64,000 nt of DNA from JAHEZL01 sp046074525 (GTDB lineage: Bacteria > Bacteroidota > Bacteroidia > Flavobacteriales_C > GCA-002722245), in assembly GCA_046074525.1 (NCBI GenBank), contig JBJTOK010000065.1:23323-87322 (forward strand). The letters run 5' to 3'. The position numbers were made by a program, and so were the translations under genes. The notes under the pieces are model-generated. The model saw nothing but the letters and a program-made list of their open reading frames with translations. It ran no database searches and was not told the DNA's origin. This document shows, one piece after another, positions 53,182-60,732 of the stretch (position 1 is its first letter; each line of letters opens with the position of its first letter).

Positions 53182-54186
53182 ATGCAAAACTTCTGCACCT
53201 TATTCGACTCCTTTTATATGACCCGCGGCATCGCCATGTATCAATCCCTGGAAGCCTGCGGTGCCGACTTTCACCTGCACATCTTCGCTTTTGATGACCA
53301 AAGCTTCAATATCCTCAATAAGCTGCAACTCAAAAAGGCAACTATCATCCCCTTAAAGGATTTTGAAAATGACAGATTGCTCGCGGTAAAAAGCGGGAGG
53401 ACAAAAGCCGAATACTGCTGGACCTGTACCGCTTCCACTATTTTGCATGTGATTGAAAAATATAAAGTAGAGAGCTGCACCTACGTCGATGCCGATTTGT
53501 TTTTCTATCAGGATCCACAGGTGCTCTTCGATGAAATGAAAGGCAAATCCATTTTGCTCACCGAACACCGCTACCCGCCAAAATTCAACCGCACCAATAC
53601 TTCGGGCATCTACTGCGTGCAATTCATCACCTTCCACAACAACGAAGAAGGAATGAAAGCTCTGCACTGGTGGGCAGATGCTTGTATTGAGTGGTGTTTC
53701 GACCGCTATGAAGGTGGAAAATTCGGCGATCAGAAATATCTTGATGATTGGACCACGCGCTTCAAAGGCGTACATGTATTGCAACACCTCGGTGGCGGGC
53801 TCGCTTCATGGAATGTTGAGCAATGGCCCTTGCTCACCCGTAACGGGAACAACATCACCTTTCTCGATAAAACCAAGAACCAGGCCTTCGAAGCGGTATT
53901 CTACCACTTTCATCATACCCGATTTTTCAAGAACGACATCGTTGATCTCGGCTGGCGCCACCCTACAATGCCCGTGGTGAAAAATCTATACGTACCTTAC
54001 ATTCTCAAATTACAGGAAGTAGAAGCGCTGGTGAAAAGCATAGAACCTTCGTTCAATATTCCTTTACAGGATTTCACCCTCATCAAGAATGGCGGACTCA
54101 AGAACAAGCTCAAGTTTCTCCTCAAGAAATACGGTCGCTTCAACGTATACAATACCAAAAAACTAATTGCTGAATACAAGGGATGA
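53182..54186 (+). CDS. GT-A fold glycosyltransferase (GT8-like)
   Basis: A 334-residue protein with a nucleotide-diphospho-sugar fold: FCTLFDSFYMTRGIAMYQSL at the start, the metal-binding VDADLFFYQDP near residue 100 and a TSGIYCVQFITF middle. HLGGGLASWNVEQW and FYHFHHTRFF follow, typical of proteins annotated as glycosyl transferases in polysaccharide loci. It is separated from FdtB by the inverted repeat and overlaps the next gene by 4 bases. Donor sugar unknown. Confidence 0.8.
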   Translation: MQNFCTLFDSFYMTRGIAMYQSLEACGADFHLHIFAFDDQSFNILNKLQLKKATIIPLKDFENDRLLAVKSGRTKAEYCWTCTASTILHVIEKYKVESCTYVDADLFFYQDPQVLFDEMKGKSILLTEHRYPPKFNRTNTSGIYCVQFITFHNNEEGMKALHWWADACIEWCFDRYEGGKFGDQKYLDDWTTRFKGVHVLQHLGGGLASWNVEQWPLLTRNGNNITFLDKTKNQAFEAVFYHFHHTRFFKNDIVDLGWRHPTMPVVKNLYVPYILKLQEVEALVKSIEPSFNIPLQDFTLIKNGGLKNKLKFLLKKYGRFNVYNTKKLIAEYKG

Positions 54187-55343
54187 GCCGCAAAAAATAT
54201 ATCTACATCGTTCAGGTGACGCGCCAGCTGTCGATAGATATATTGAATGATTTTGTGCGCCAGGGTGCCGAAGTGGAATTGGTAACGGGCATCATCGAGA
54301 GCAATTACCAGGCGCTGGATCCCAAAGTAAAAGTGCGTTACTTCAACAAGTACGATAATACCAGCGGTTTCAAGCGACTATTCACCTGGGGACTTTTCAC
54401 ATTTTACGCTTTCTTTTATGTGCTTTTCAAAAGCCGAAAAAAAGAATTGATCCTGGTGACTACGCCGCCTTTCATTGTATTTATAGGCTCTTTTTTTAAG
54501 CGTCTCCGCGGTCAGAAATATCACCTCATTGTTTGGGATTTGTATCCGGATGTACTCATTAACTTTGGGGTTTTCAAGGAAAAATCACTGGCGATTCGTT
54601 GGTGGAAAAAGATGAACAACACCTGTTTCCGCCGCGCCGATAACATCTTTACTTTGGGCGAACACCTTAACACGGCTATCAAAAAATACAGTGGTAAAGA
54701 TTCCATTATCATCCAAAACTGGGTGAATGCCGATTTTGTAAAACCGATGAACAAAAGCGAAAACACCTTTGCCGCGCAACACAATTTACAAAACAAGCTG
54801 GTGGTGCTATACTCGGGAAACCTCGGAATGACACACGACATAGAATCCATCGTGAATACCGCCGAACTCCTGAAAAGCAACAACAACATTCATTTTGTTA
54901 TCATCGGCGAAGGCGCTAAAAAAGCAGCCATTACTCAAATGGTTCATGATAAGCAACTGGGCAATGTTTTAATGCTTCCTTATCAGGACAAGGCCGTTTT
55001 ACCTTATTCGCTCACCTGCGCCGATATTGGTGTGGTAACGCTGAGTGATGGCGCCGAAAACATTTCCGTGCCGAGTAAAACTTACTACACTTTAGCAGCC
55101 GGGTCAGCCATGCTGGCTTTGGCTGCGCAGGAATCGGAATTAGGATTACTCGTGGAGAAATACCAGTGCGGAAAAGTTTTCGCCAAAGCACCCGCCGAAG
55201 AAATCGCGGCTTATGTTCTCCATCTTTTCAACCATCCAGGCGAGTTGGCGCAACTAAAGCAAAATGCCCGACTGGCTTCGTTCGATTTTACTCCCGAAAA
55301 CGCCAAAAATTATTATCATTATATTAGCAGCAAACCCGAATAG
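54183..55343 (+). CDS. GT4-like glycosyltransferase, WcaI-like
   Basis: A 386-residue protein with an N-terminal domain containing two hydrophobic stretches (about 60-80 and 90-105, LFTFYAFFYVLFK) that may associate with the membrane, and a C-terminal GT-B domain with VVLYSGNLGMTHDIESIV, FVIIGEGAKKAAI and SVPSKTYYTLAAGSAMLAL. The layout resembles WcaI and related colanic acid transferases. It likely adds a sugar late in the repeat unit. Four bases of overlap with the previous gene show coupling. Confidence 0.85.
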   Translation: MSRKKYIYIVQVTRQLSIDILNDFVRQGAEVELVTGIIESNYQALDPKVKVRYFNKYDNTSGFKRLFTWGLFTFYAFFYVLFKSRKKELILVTTPPFIVFIGSFFKRLRGQKYHLIVWDLYPDVLINFGVFKEKSLAIRWWKKMNNTCFRRADNIFTLGEHLNTAIKKYSGKDSIIIQNWVNADFVKPMNKSENTFAAQHNLQNKLVVLYSGNLGMTHDIESIVNTAELLKSNNNIHFVIIGEGAKKAAITQMVHDKQLGNVLMLPYQDKAVLPYSLTCADIGVVTLSDGAENISVPSKTYYTLAAGSAMLALAAQESELGLLVEKYQCGKVFAKAPAEEIAAYVLHLFNHPGELAQLKQNARLASFDFTPENAKNYYHYISSKPE

Positions 55344-55344
55344 A

Positions 55345-55947
55345 ATGCTAAGAAAAATCTACCTCTCTCCATTGGGCGTCCCTATTTCTCTGGCGATGCA
55401 CATCATTGCGCTTTTTAACAGGTCTTTTATGGTGTATGGATTTTTCAATAAGGTAGACGGAAAGTTCCACAAAAGAACACGCATCGGGTCAAGCGTGGTA
55501 ATGAACGACAGAAAGAAAATTGATATTAAGGACAATGTATGGATTGGCCACTACAGTGTGCTTGACGGCATTGGCGGAATCCACATTGGCGAAGGGGTTA
55601 ATATAGCTTCCCATGCTTGTATTTATACGCACAGCAGTCACAACTCCATTCGCCTGCTGGGTAAAAAATTCATTGAAACTCCAGCGGAGGAACGCATTGG
55701 TTATGTGATCAAGGGCGTAAGCATTGGAGAATACTCTTTCATTGGAACCTCTTCCGTGATCCTGCCTGGTACCAAAATAGGCAAAGGTTGCGTGGTAGGC
55801 GCTGGCAGCATGGTAAAAGGGGAATTCCCCGATTATTCAGTCATTGTTGGCAATCCGGCCAAAGTGATTGATGACACGAGGAAAATAGATGACAAGCTTT
55901 TTGCAGAAGGATTAAGCAGGGAGAATTATTATAATTCCGTAAATTGA
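55345..55947 (+). CDS. hexapeptide-repeat acyltransferase
   Basis: A 200-residue protein starting at the ATG at 55345, two bases after the previous stop; an open frame extending upstream to 55264 overlaps that gene. Left-handed beta-helix repeats are visible (IGHYSVLDGIGGIHIGEGVNI, in part; HIGEGVNIASHACIYTHSSH; IGTSSVILPGTKIGKGCVV; VGAGSMVKG), with the catalytic His in YTHSSHNSI. The family is trimeric and moves acetyl or other acyl groups from CoA. It probably acetylates a sugar of the polymer, possibly the FdtAB amino sugar. Confidence 0.9.
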   Translation: MLRKIYLSPLGVPISLAMHIIALFNRSFMVYGFFNKVDGKFHKRTRIGSSVVMNDRKKIDIKDNVWIGHYSVLDGIGGIHIGEGVNIASHACIYTHSSHNSIRLLGKKFIETPAEERIGYVIKGVSIGEYSFIGTSSVILPGTKIGKGCVVGAGSMVKGEFPDYSVIVGNPAKVIDDTRKIDDKLFAEGLSRENYYNSVN

Positions 55948-57225
55948 TTACTTCCTCACTTTACGATATACCCTCCTCGCTATCCCTTTCAGCAAATCGG
56001 CATATCCCACTCTTCCATGATTAGCAGCATCACACAAAGAGATATACACATTCATTTTTTGCTGGGCATCGGGCATTTTAAGATGGAAGCGGCCATTCAC
56101 CGCTGTGGTATTGAAACCATAATCAAACTTGAGGCAAAACATCAAGACCTCTGAAGTCATTTGTATATCACAATTGCTTCCTGAAATCTGCTTCAGAGTC
56201 TTACTGCCCAAATCCAAAACACAATTCACATTGATGTCTGTAAGAAAAATCGTTACTGGCTTAAGCACCTTAAACACATTCAGCAAAGGAATATAAGTGA
56301 TTTTAGCGAAAAGATTTTTCCTAAATACAATATATTGTTCTTCTAACGCAGGGAAAGCAACTGAATTGGTTTTTACTAAAGATTTTGATCCAATAGAAGC
56401 GTAGCATCCGGCCCATTTTTTCAAGGACGGTTCGCTGTTGTACGACTGACCGATTATCCATTCATCCCCCGGAAACATTACCACCGGCAATACTTGCTTG
56501 TTTTTAACAAAGTCGAAAACATCTCCTACTTTATTAATTGCATCGTTCATATAGAAATTTTCCTCATGGCAGAAATAAACATAGCTGGCCATGGGAATGA
56601 GATATTCGGGACGAAAAACCTTGATTTGTTTTTCTATTTCACCATATTTATTTTCGGCTTGTTTCCGCCGTTCCTCATAGGTTTCACCGGCATAGGAAGC
56701 GTAAGAAAACTGAGTAAGCAACACATCTATTTTTCCCGTCAGACCGGCTAAATTCACCAAATCCTGCTCAGCGCCAAAAACACAATCATTAACATTTAAA
56801 ATTGTTTTTTCTGCTTGCTTCGACTTCATTGCCATAGCACTGTCGTCGTGATTCGGATGACACAACACAGAGAAATCTTTATTGATATCAATCCAAACAT
56901 TTGTAGCCAGTTCCAAAACAGAAAAACCCAACTTTTTACAATAAGCAGCAATCTTCCCATCGAGAGTTTGCTTGTATAAAACTGTGATTTTCCTTCTTGC
57001 ATCCTCCGGGATCTTATTGAGGTTAGGAGGAAAAAAATGATCCGGATGTTCGTGCGAAAACCAAATATGGGTAATATCAAAAAAATCTTCGTAGCGAAGT
57101 TGTGTTGGCGCCAGCAAACCCCAGGAATTATTGAATACGGTTCCTTCGATCCACGGATCTACAATCAGCTTAACATCTCCAGATGTAACAACGAATGAAG
57201 CATGATTGACAAACGTAATCTTCAT
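55948..57225 (-). CDS. MBL-fold hydrolase-like protein with C-terminal SCP2-like domain
   Basis: A 425-residue protein. The metallo-beta-lactamase domain has HEHPDH at 58-63, LIVDPWIEGTVFNNSWGL, CHPNHDDSAM and a LIPMASYVYFCHEENF segment. The DPWxxGxxFxxSW pattern recalls CMP-N-acetylneuraminate hydroxylase-like proteins, but the Rieske domain of true hydroxylases is missing. The last 120 residues are beta-rich, ending in a helix rich in Arg and Lys (GIARRVYRKVRK). It is convergent with the acyltransferase, with no gap between the stop codons, and is probably a sugar-nucleotide or glycan modifier. The substrate is unknown. Confidence 0.75.
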   Translation of the reverse strand: MKITFVNHASFVVTSGDVKLIVDPWIEGTVFNNSWGLLAPTQLRYEDFFDITHIWFSHEHPDHFFPPNLNKIPEDARRKITVLYKQTLDGKIAAYCKKLGFSVLELATNVWIDINKDFSVLCHPNHDDSAMAMKSKQAEKTILNVNDCVFGAEQDLVNLAGLTGKIDVLLTQFSYASYAGETYEERRKQAENKYGEIEKQIKVFRPEYLIPMASYVYFCHEENFYMNDAINKVGDVFDFVKNKQVLPVVMFPGDEWIIGQSYNSEPSLKKWAGCYASIGSKSLVKTNSVAFPALEEQYIVFRKNLFAKITYIPLLNVFKVLKPVTIFLTDINVNCVLDLGSKTLKQISGSNCDIQMTSEVLMFCLKFDYGFNTTAVNGRFHLKMPDAQQKMNVYISLCDAANHGRVGYADLLKGIARRVYRKVRK

Positions 57226-57234
57226 CCCCTGCTG

Positions 57235-58770
57235 TTATTTCGCGTAACCAACAGCTCTCACCTCACGGATCACGGTTACTTTAACCTGTCCAGGGTAAGT
57301 CATGTCGGTTTGGATTTTTTGTGAAATATCAAAAGCCAGTTTTTCGGCATCTTTATCGCTCACCTTTTCACTTTCCACCACCACACGCAGTTCTCGTCCG
57401 GCCTGGATAGCATAGGTTTTCTGAACTCCTGGGTAAGACAAGGCCAATCCTTCGAGTTCGTGAATACGCTTGATGTATGAATCAAGGATTTCGCGGCGGG
57501 CACCCGGACGGGCACCGGAGATGGCATCACACACCTGAACAATCGGTGACAACATTGAGGTCATTTCAATTTCGTCGTGGTGAGCACCGATAGCGTTGCA
57601 AATTTCCGGACGCTCCTTGAATTTAACAGCGAGGTTCATACCCAAAATAGCATGCGGCAATTCCGGATCTTCATCAGGCACTTTTCCTATATCATGGAGC
57701 AATCCGGCCCTCTTCGCCATTTTAGGATCGAGGCCAAGTTCAGTCGCCATAATCGCGCACATGTTCGCTACTTCACGGGAGTGCTGCAGCAAGTTCTGTC
57801 CATAAGAAGAACGGTATTTCATTCTTCCTACCATACGAATCAATTCAGGATGTAAACCATGAATCCCGAGGTCGATAGCAGTTCTTTTTCCAATCTCTAC
57901 AATTTCTTCTTCGAGGCTCTTTTTCACTTTGGACACGATCTCCTCGATACGCGCCGGGTGAATACGTCCGTCGGTCACCAATTGGTGCAAAGCCAAACGG
58001 GCGAGTTCTCTTCTCACAGGATCGAAGCAGGAAAGGATAATTGCTTCCGGGGTATCGTCAACAATGATTTCCACACCAGTTGCAGCTTCGAGCGCACGAA
58101 TGTTTCGGCCTTCACGACCGATAATGCGCCCTTTAATTTCATCAGATTCAATATGGAAAACCGATACTGCGTTATCAATGGCTGTTTCGGTAGCGGTACG
58201 CTGTATGGTTTGGATAATGATTTTCTTGGCTTCTTTGCTGGCAGTAATTTTTGCTTCTTCAATGCTGGTCTGGATAAACTCCATCGCTGCAGTTTTTGCT
58301 TCATTTTTCAAAGCTTCTACCAATTGCTCCTTGGCTTTTTCGGCAGTGATGCCTGCCATAGCTTCCAGCTGCTCTACCTGACGCTTGTGCAAACGCTCAA
58401 CATCCTGCTCTTTCTTCGCCACAAGCTCCAATTGGGTTTTCAGTTTTTCACGACCGGTTTCCACATCTTTTTCCAGTTTCTTTAACTCCTGGAAGCGGGT
58501 GTTGTTTTGCTGTTCACGCTGTGTGATTTTGTTTTCGTTGGCAGCTGCCTTCTGGTTTCTTTCGTTGATCACTTTTTCGTGTTCTGATTTCAATTCCAGA
58601 AATTTTTCCTTGGCCTGAAGAATCTTGTCTTTCTTGATTTGCTCTCCTTCTTTTTCGGCATTGGCTAAAATCACCTTAGCCTTGCCCGTAGTGGATTTAC
58701 TAACAATGAACCAGCTAACTCCGGCTCCGAGTGCGAGTCCGATAACTCCTATAACAATACTTAGAATCAT
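57235..58770 (-). CDS. rny: ribonuclease Y
   Basis: A 511-residue membrane-anchored endonuclease that starts mRNA decay. The ATG at 58770 is chosen, since the N-terminal helix MILSIVIGVIGLALGAG must be near the start. A long Lys/Glu/Gln-rich coiled coil follows (about 25-170), then the KH RNA-binding domain with IIGREGRNIRALEAATG and the HD domain with LLQHSREVANMCAIMA and LLHDIGKVPDED. It is downstream of zapA but after a strong terminator. Confidence 0.97.
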   Translation of the reverse strand: MILSIVIGVIGLALGAGVSWFIVSKSTTGKAKVILANAEKEGEQIKKDKILQAKEKFLELKSEHEKVINERNQKAAANENKITQREQQNNTRFQELKKLEKDVETGREKLKTQLELVAKKEQDVERLHKRQVEQLEAMAGITAEKAKEQLVEALKNEAKTAAMEFIQTSIEEAKITASKEAKKIIIQTIQRTATETAIDNAVSVFHIESDEIKGRIIGREGRNIRALEAATGVEIIVDDTPEAIILSCFDPVRRELARLALHQLVTDGRIHPARIEEIVSKVKKSLEEEIVEIGKRTAIDLGIHGLHPELIRMVGRMKYRSSYGQNLLQHSREVANMCAIMATELGLDPKMAKRAGLLHDIGKVPDEDPELPHAILGMNLAVKFKERPEICNAIGAHHDEIEMTSMLSPIVQVCDAISGARPGARREILDSYIKRIHELEGLALSYPGVQKTYAIQAGRELRVVVESEKVSDKDAEKLAFDISQKIQTDMTYPGQVKVTVIREVRAVGYAK

Positions 58771-58784
58771 ACTTAAATTTAATT

Positions 58785-58832
58785 TAAAAAAAAGGCACCA
58801 ACCCAAAGCCATTAAAGGCCTTTGGCTGGTGC
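58785..58832 (-). terminator. terminator after zapA
   Basis: On the minus strand a 16-base arm (GCACCAGCCAAAGGCC) pairs with GGCTTTGGGTTGGTGC around a short loop, with one G-T pair and one or two mismatches, and is followed by a long T run. It starts 23 bases after the stop of zapA and separates zapA from rny. Confidence 0.88.
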
Positions 58833-58855
58833 GGTATATATATTAATAATTGTGT

Positions 58856-59152
58856 TTACTTGTCCCTTAAATATTCCGAAACAAATTGCTCTAACTCTTC
58901 CAGTTTCGCCACTACCGATTCATCCTCAACGATGGGTTTTTTCTCAAGCTTCAGTTTCTCTACAACAAACTGCAGGGCACACATCGACAGTACATCCTGC
59001 TTATCTTTCACCGCATAAGCCTGTTCAAACTCCTTTATCTTCTGATCTATCAGTTTCGCAGCATTTCGCACAACCTCCTCGTCTTCCCATGCTATTGTCA
59101 TCGGGTAAACGCGATTGGCGATATTTACTTTGATAGATAAAGATGACATCAT
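58856..59152 (-). CDS. zapA: cell division protein ZapA
   Basis: A 98-residue protein from the ATG at 59152, which overlaps the TAA of the upstream gene (TAATG); a longer start at 59176 would lie inside that gene. SLSIKVNIANRVYPM and a long helix (AAKLIDQKIKEFEQAY) fit ZapA, which binds and bundles FtsZ at midcell. The start overlap implies coupling with the coiled-coil gene before it. Confidence 0.88.
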   Translation of the reverse strand: MMSSLSIKVNIANRVYPMTIAWEDEEVVRNAAKLIDQKIKEFEQAYAVKDKQDVLSMCALQFVVEKLKLEKKPIVEDESVVAKLEELEQFVSEYLRDK

Positions 59153-59445
59153 TAACCATTTGTTAGAGCAATGCACTTATCAATTTCACGCACCAACTCA
59201 TTTATTTTAAGCTTCAACTCATTCTTGCCCTGCTCGTCGCCTGACAGACTTTTCGCCAAAGCCAGCACTTTATTTTTTTCTTCCAGCTCGTCAATTTTCT
59301 TTTTCAACTGCTTCAACTCTTCCCTCATCACCTCATTCTCGTCCTTCACTTTCCTCAACTCCTCGGCACTTCTTTTGTTGATATAAATCAATTTCTCAAC
59401 CTTAGAATGCAAACTTGCTAATATCAATGAAAGATTTTTCGCCAT
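59152..59445 (-). CDS. small coiled-coil protein, ZapB-like
   Basis: A 97-residue protein that is almost completely a coiled coil (KVKDENEVMREELKQLKKKIDEL and further Lys/Glu heptads, in part). It directly precedes zapA with TAATG overlap, and in my experience this pair is conserved in Bacteroidota. Its partner role in FtsZ-ring assembly is inferred; the sequence is too low in complexity to assign to ZapB with certainty. Confidence 0.75.
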   Translation of the reverse strand: MAKNLSLILASLHSKVEKLIYINKRSAEELRKVKDENEVMREELKQLKKKIDELEEKNKVLALAKSLSGDEQGKNELKLKINELVREIDKCIALTNG

Positions 59446-59549
59446 CTGTTCCTGTTGAGGAACACAAATCTAAACGGCAAGGCCCAATTAAACAAATAAT
59501 TGGCTACTTATTACATAAACAACAATAAATCAAGTGATTATTAAAAAAC

Positions 59550-59577
59550 AAAAGACCTGCAAAAAAGCAGGCCTTTT
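59550..59577 (-). terminator. terminator of the expansin gene
   Basis: On the minus strand AAAAGGCCTGC pairs with GCAGGTCTTTT over 11 positions including one G-T pair, with a T-rich loop and a T run after it. It lies about 20 bases after the stop codon of the expansin gene. Confidence 0.85.
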
Positions 59578-59597
59578 CGTGTATTTTTTTAAAACCG

Positions 59598-60572
59598 CTA
59601 CAACCTGATCAGCTTTGCACTGTGTACCACCTGGGTATCATTGGATAGTTGCACGAAATAAGATCCCTGACTCAAATCCGACAGCGACAACTGCCATCTT
59701 GAAGCCCCCCCTGCCAGCGTTTCGCTATAAACCAACTCCCCCATCATATTATAAATGCAGATGGTTTTTATGCCTTGGATATCATCAAACACGACTACAT
59801 CCGTGGACGGATTTGGATAAATACCCACATTGCGCACTTTTTCATAATCGGCGATAGCTGTACTCAAACAAGGTGAAAAATTACTGGTGCCCTGAAATGT
59901 TTTATTCGTCCCGCTGGCGATTTCCACGCCATTCACTATCACCTGCTGACCGAAGATATCAGTGATGCGTATTTGCGTATTACCCGGAACGCTGATGGGC
60001 GCATCGTTCACCCAGCCATTATCGGCAGTACGCGTCATATTCACCCACGCAGTCGCATTATAGATTTCCACTTTATTGATTCGGTTTTTATGTCGGGCAA
60101 TGATCACCTTCGCGTACCACTGGTTGGAACCCTGGGTAGTAACATCTACAGGATCGTTGCTCCACGGACAGGCAACTTCGTGCCACTGCATGTTGGCGCG
60201 ACCGATGCCCATATCACCAAAAATAGCCATGAAAGCCTGATCACTTAAATCGATGTCGCCATGAAGACATTCCGGACACTTATCCACAATTTCAATGATC
60301 TGCGTACCTTTTGTACCGGCATTGCCCGTAAGCTCCACACAAGCACCACAATAATCAGCCGTACCATATTGAGAAGCATTCATCGCGCCATAATAAGGCT
60401 TGATATTGGCATTCACGAAAGTACAATTGAAAGTAGCGCTGGCAGCAGCAGGGGATTCCGCATCAATATAATAGGTGCCATCACCCGAAAAAACAATGGA
60501 GTTGCATGGAGACTGCGCTCTGGAAAGCACAAGGCAAAGCACGGCCAATGAGAAGAGTAGTTGTTTTTTCAT
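59598..60572 (-). CDS. secreted bacterial expansin with T9SS sorting domain
   Basis: A 324-residue protein from the ATG at 60572, before the signal peptide MKKQLLFSLAVLCLVLSRAQ; longer starts add no recognisable signal. Domain 1 (about 23-125) is a six-stranded double-psi barrel with GDGTYYID, the four-cysteine pattern around ADYCGACVEL and IVDKCPECLHGDIDLSDQAF, where Asp97 and Asp108 match catalytic-like acids of expansins. Domain 2 (about 126-235) matches the CBM63 beta-sandwich. The last 80 residues are a type A sorting domain (GIYPNPSTDVVVFDD, then GSYFVQLSNDTQVVHSAKLIR). Expansins loosen cellulose or cell walls without hydrolysis. Confidence 0.88.
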   Translation of the reverse strand: MKKQLLFSLAVLCLVLSRAQSPCNSIVFSGDGTYYIDAESPAAASATFNCTFVNANIKPYYGAMNASQYGTADYCGACVELTGNAGTKGTQIIEIVDKCPECLHGDIDLSDQAFMAIFGDMGIGRANMQWHEVACPWSNDPVDVTTQGSNQWYAKVIIARHKNRINKVEIYNATAWVNMTRTADNGWVNDAPISVPGNTQIRITDIFGQQVIVNGVEIASGTNKTFQGTSNFSPCLSTAIADYEKVRNVGIYPNPSTDVVVFDDIQGIKTICIYNMMGELVYSETLAGGASRWQLSLSDLSQGSYFVQLSNDTQVVHSAKLIRL

Positions 60573-60711
60573 AAAAAGTAGTTTTAATGAATTGCGTTCT
60601 GTACCTTTTACTAACATAGTTTTTTTTTCAGGGAGCAACAAAAAAATAATAACCGTTGGCATCCACTAAAAAATTTAACTCCAAAATTCAGCAGCGAATC
60701 AAATAATGACT

Positions 60712-60719
60712 TAAGTTTG
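60712..60719 (+). promoter_or_regulatory. possible -7 element upstream of kup
   Basis: TAAGTTTG fits TAnnTTTG exactly, 13 bases before the kup start codon. No TTTG or TTG at the expected upstream distance is seen, so the call is weak. Confidence 0.3.
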
Positions 60720-60732
60720 CGCGAATTTTTTT

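Noticed and set aside
57859..58485. Plus-strand open frame of 208 codons opposite rny
   Set aside because: It is antisense to the RNase Y KH and coiled-coil region and rich in Phe and His, typical of shadow frames.
58786..58832. 6S or other small RNA gene between zapA and rny
   Set aside because: The structure is a single long hairpin followed by T residues and is only 86 bases of gap, best explained as the zapA terminator.
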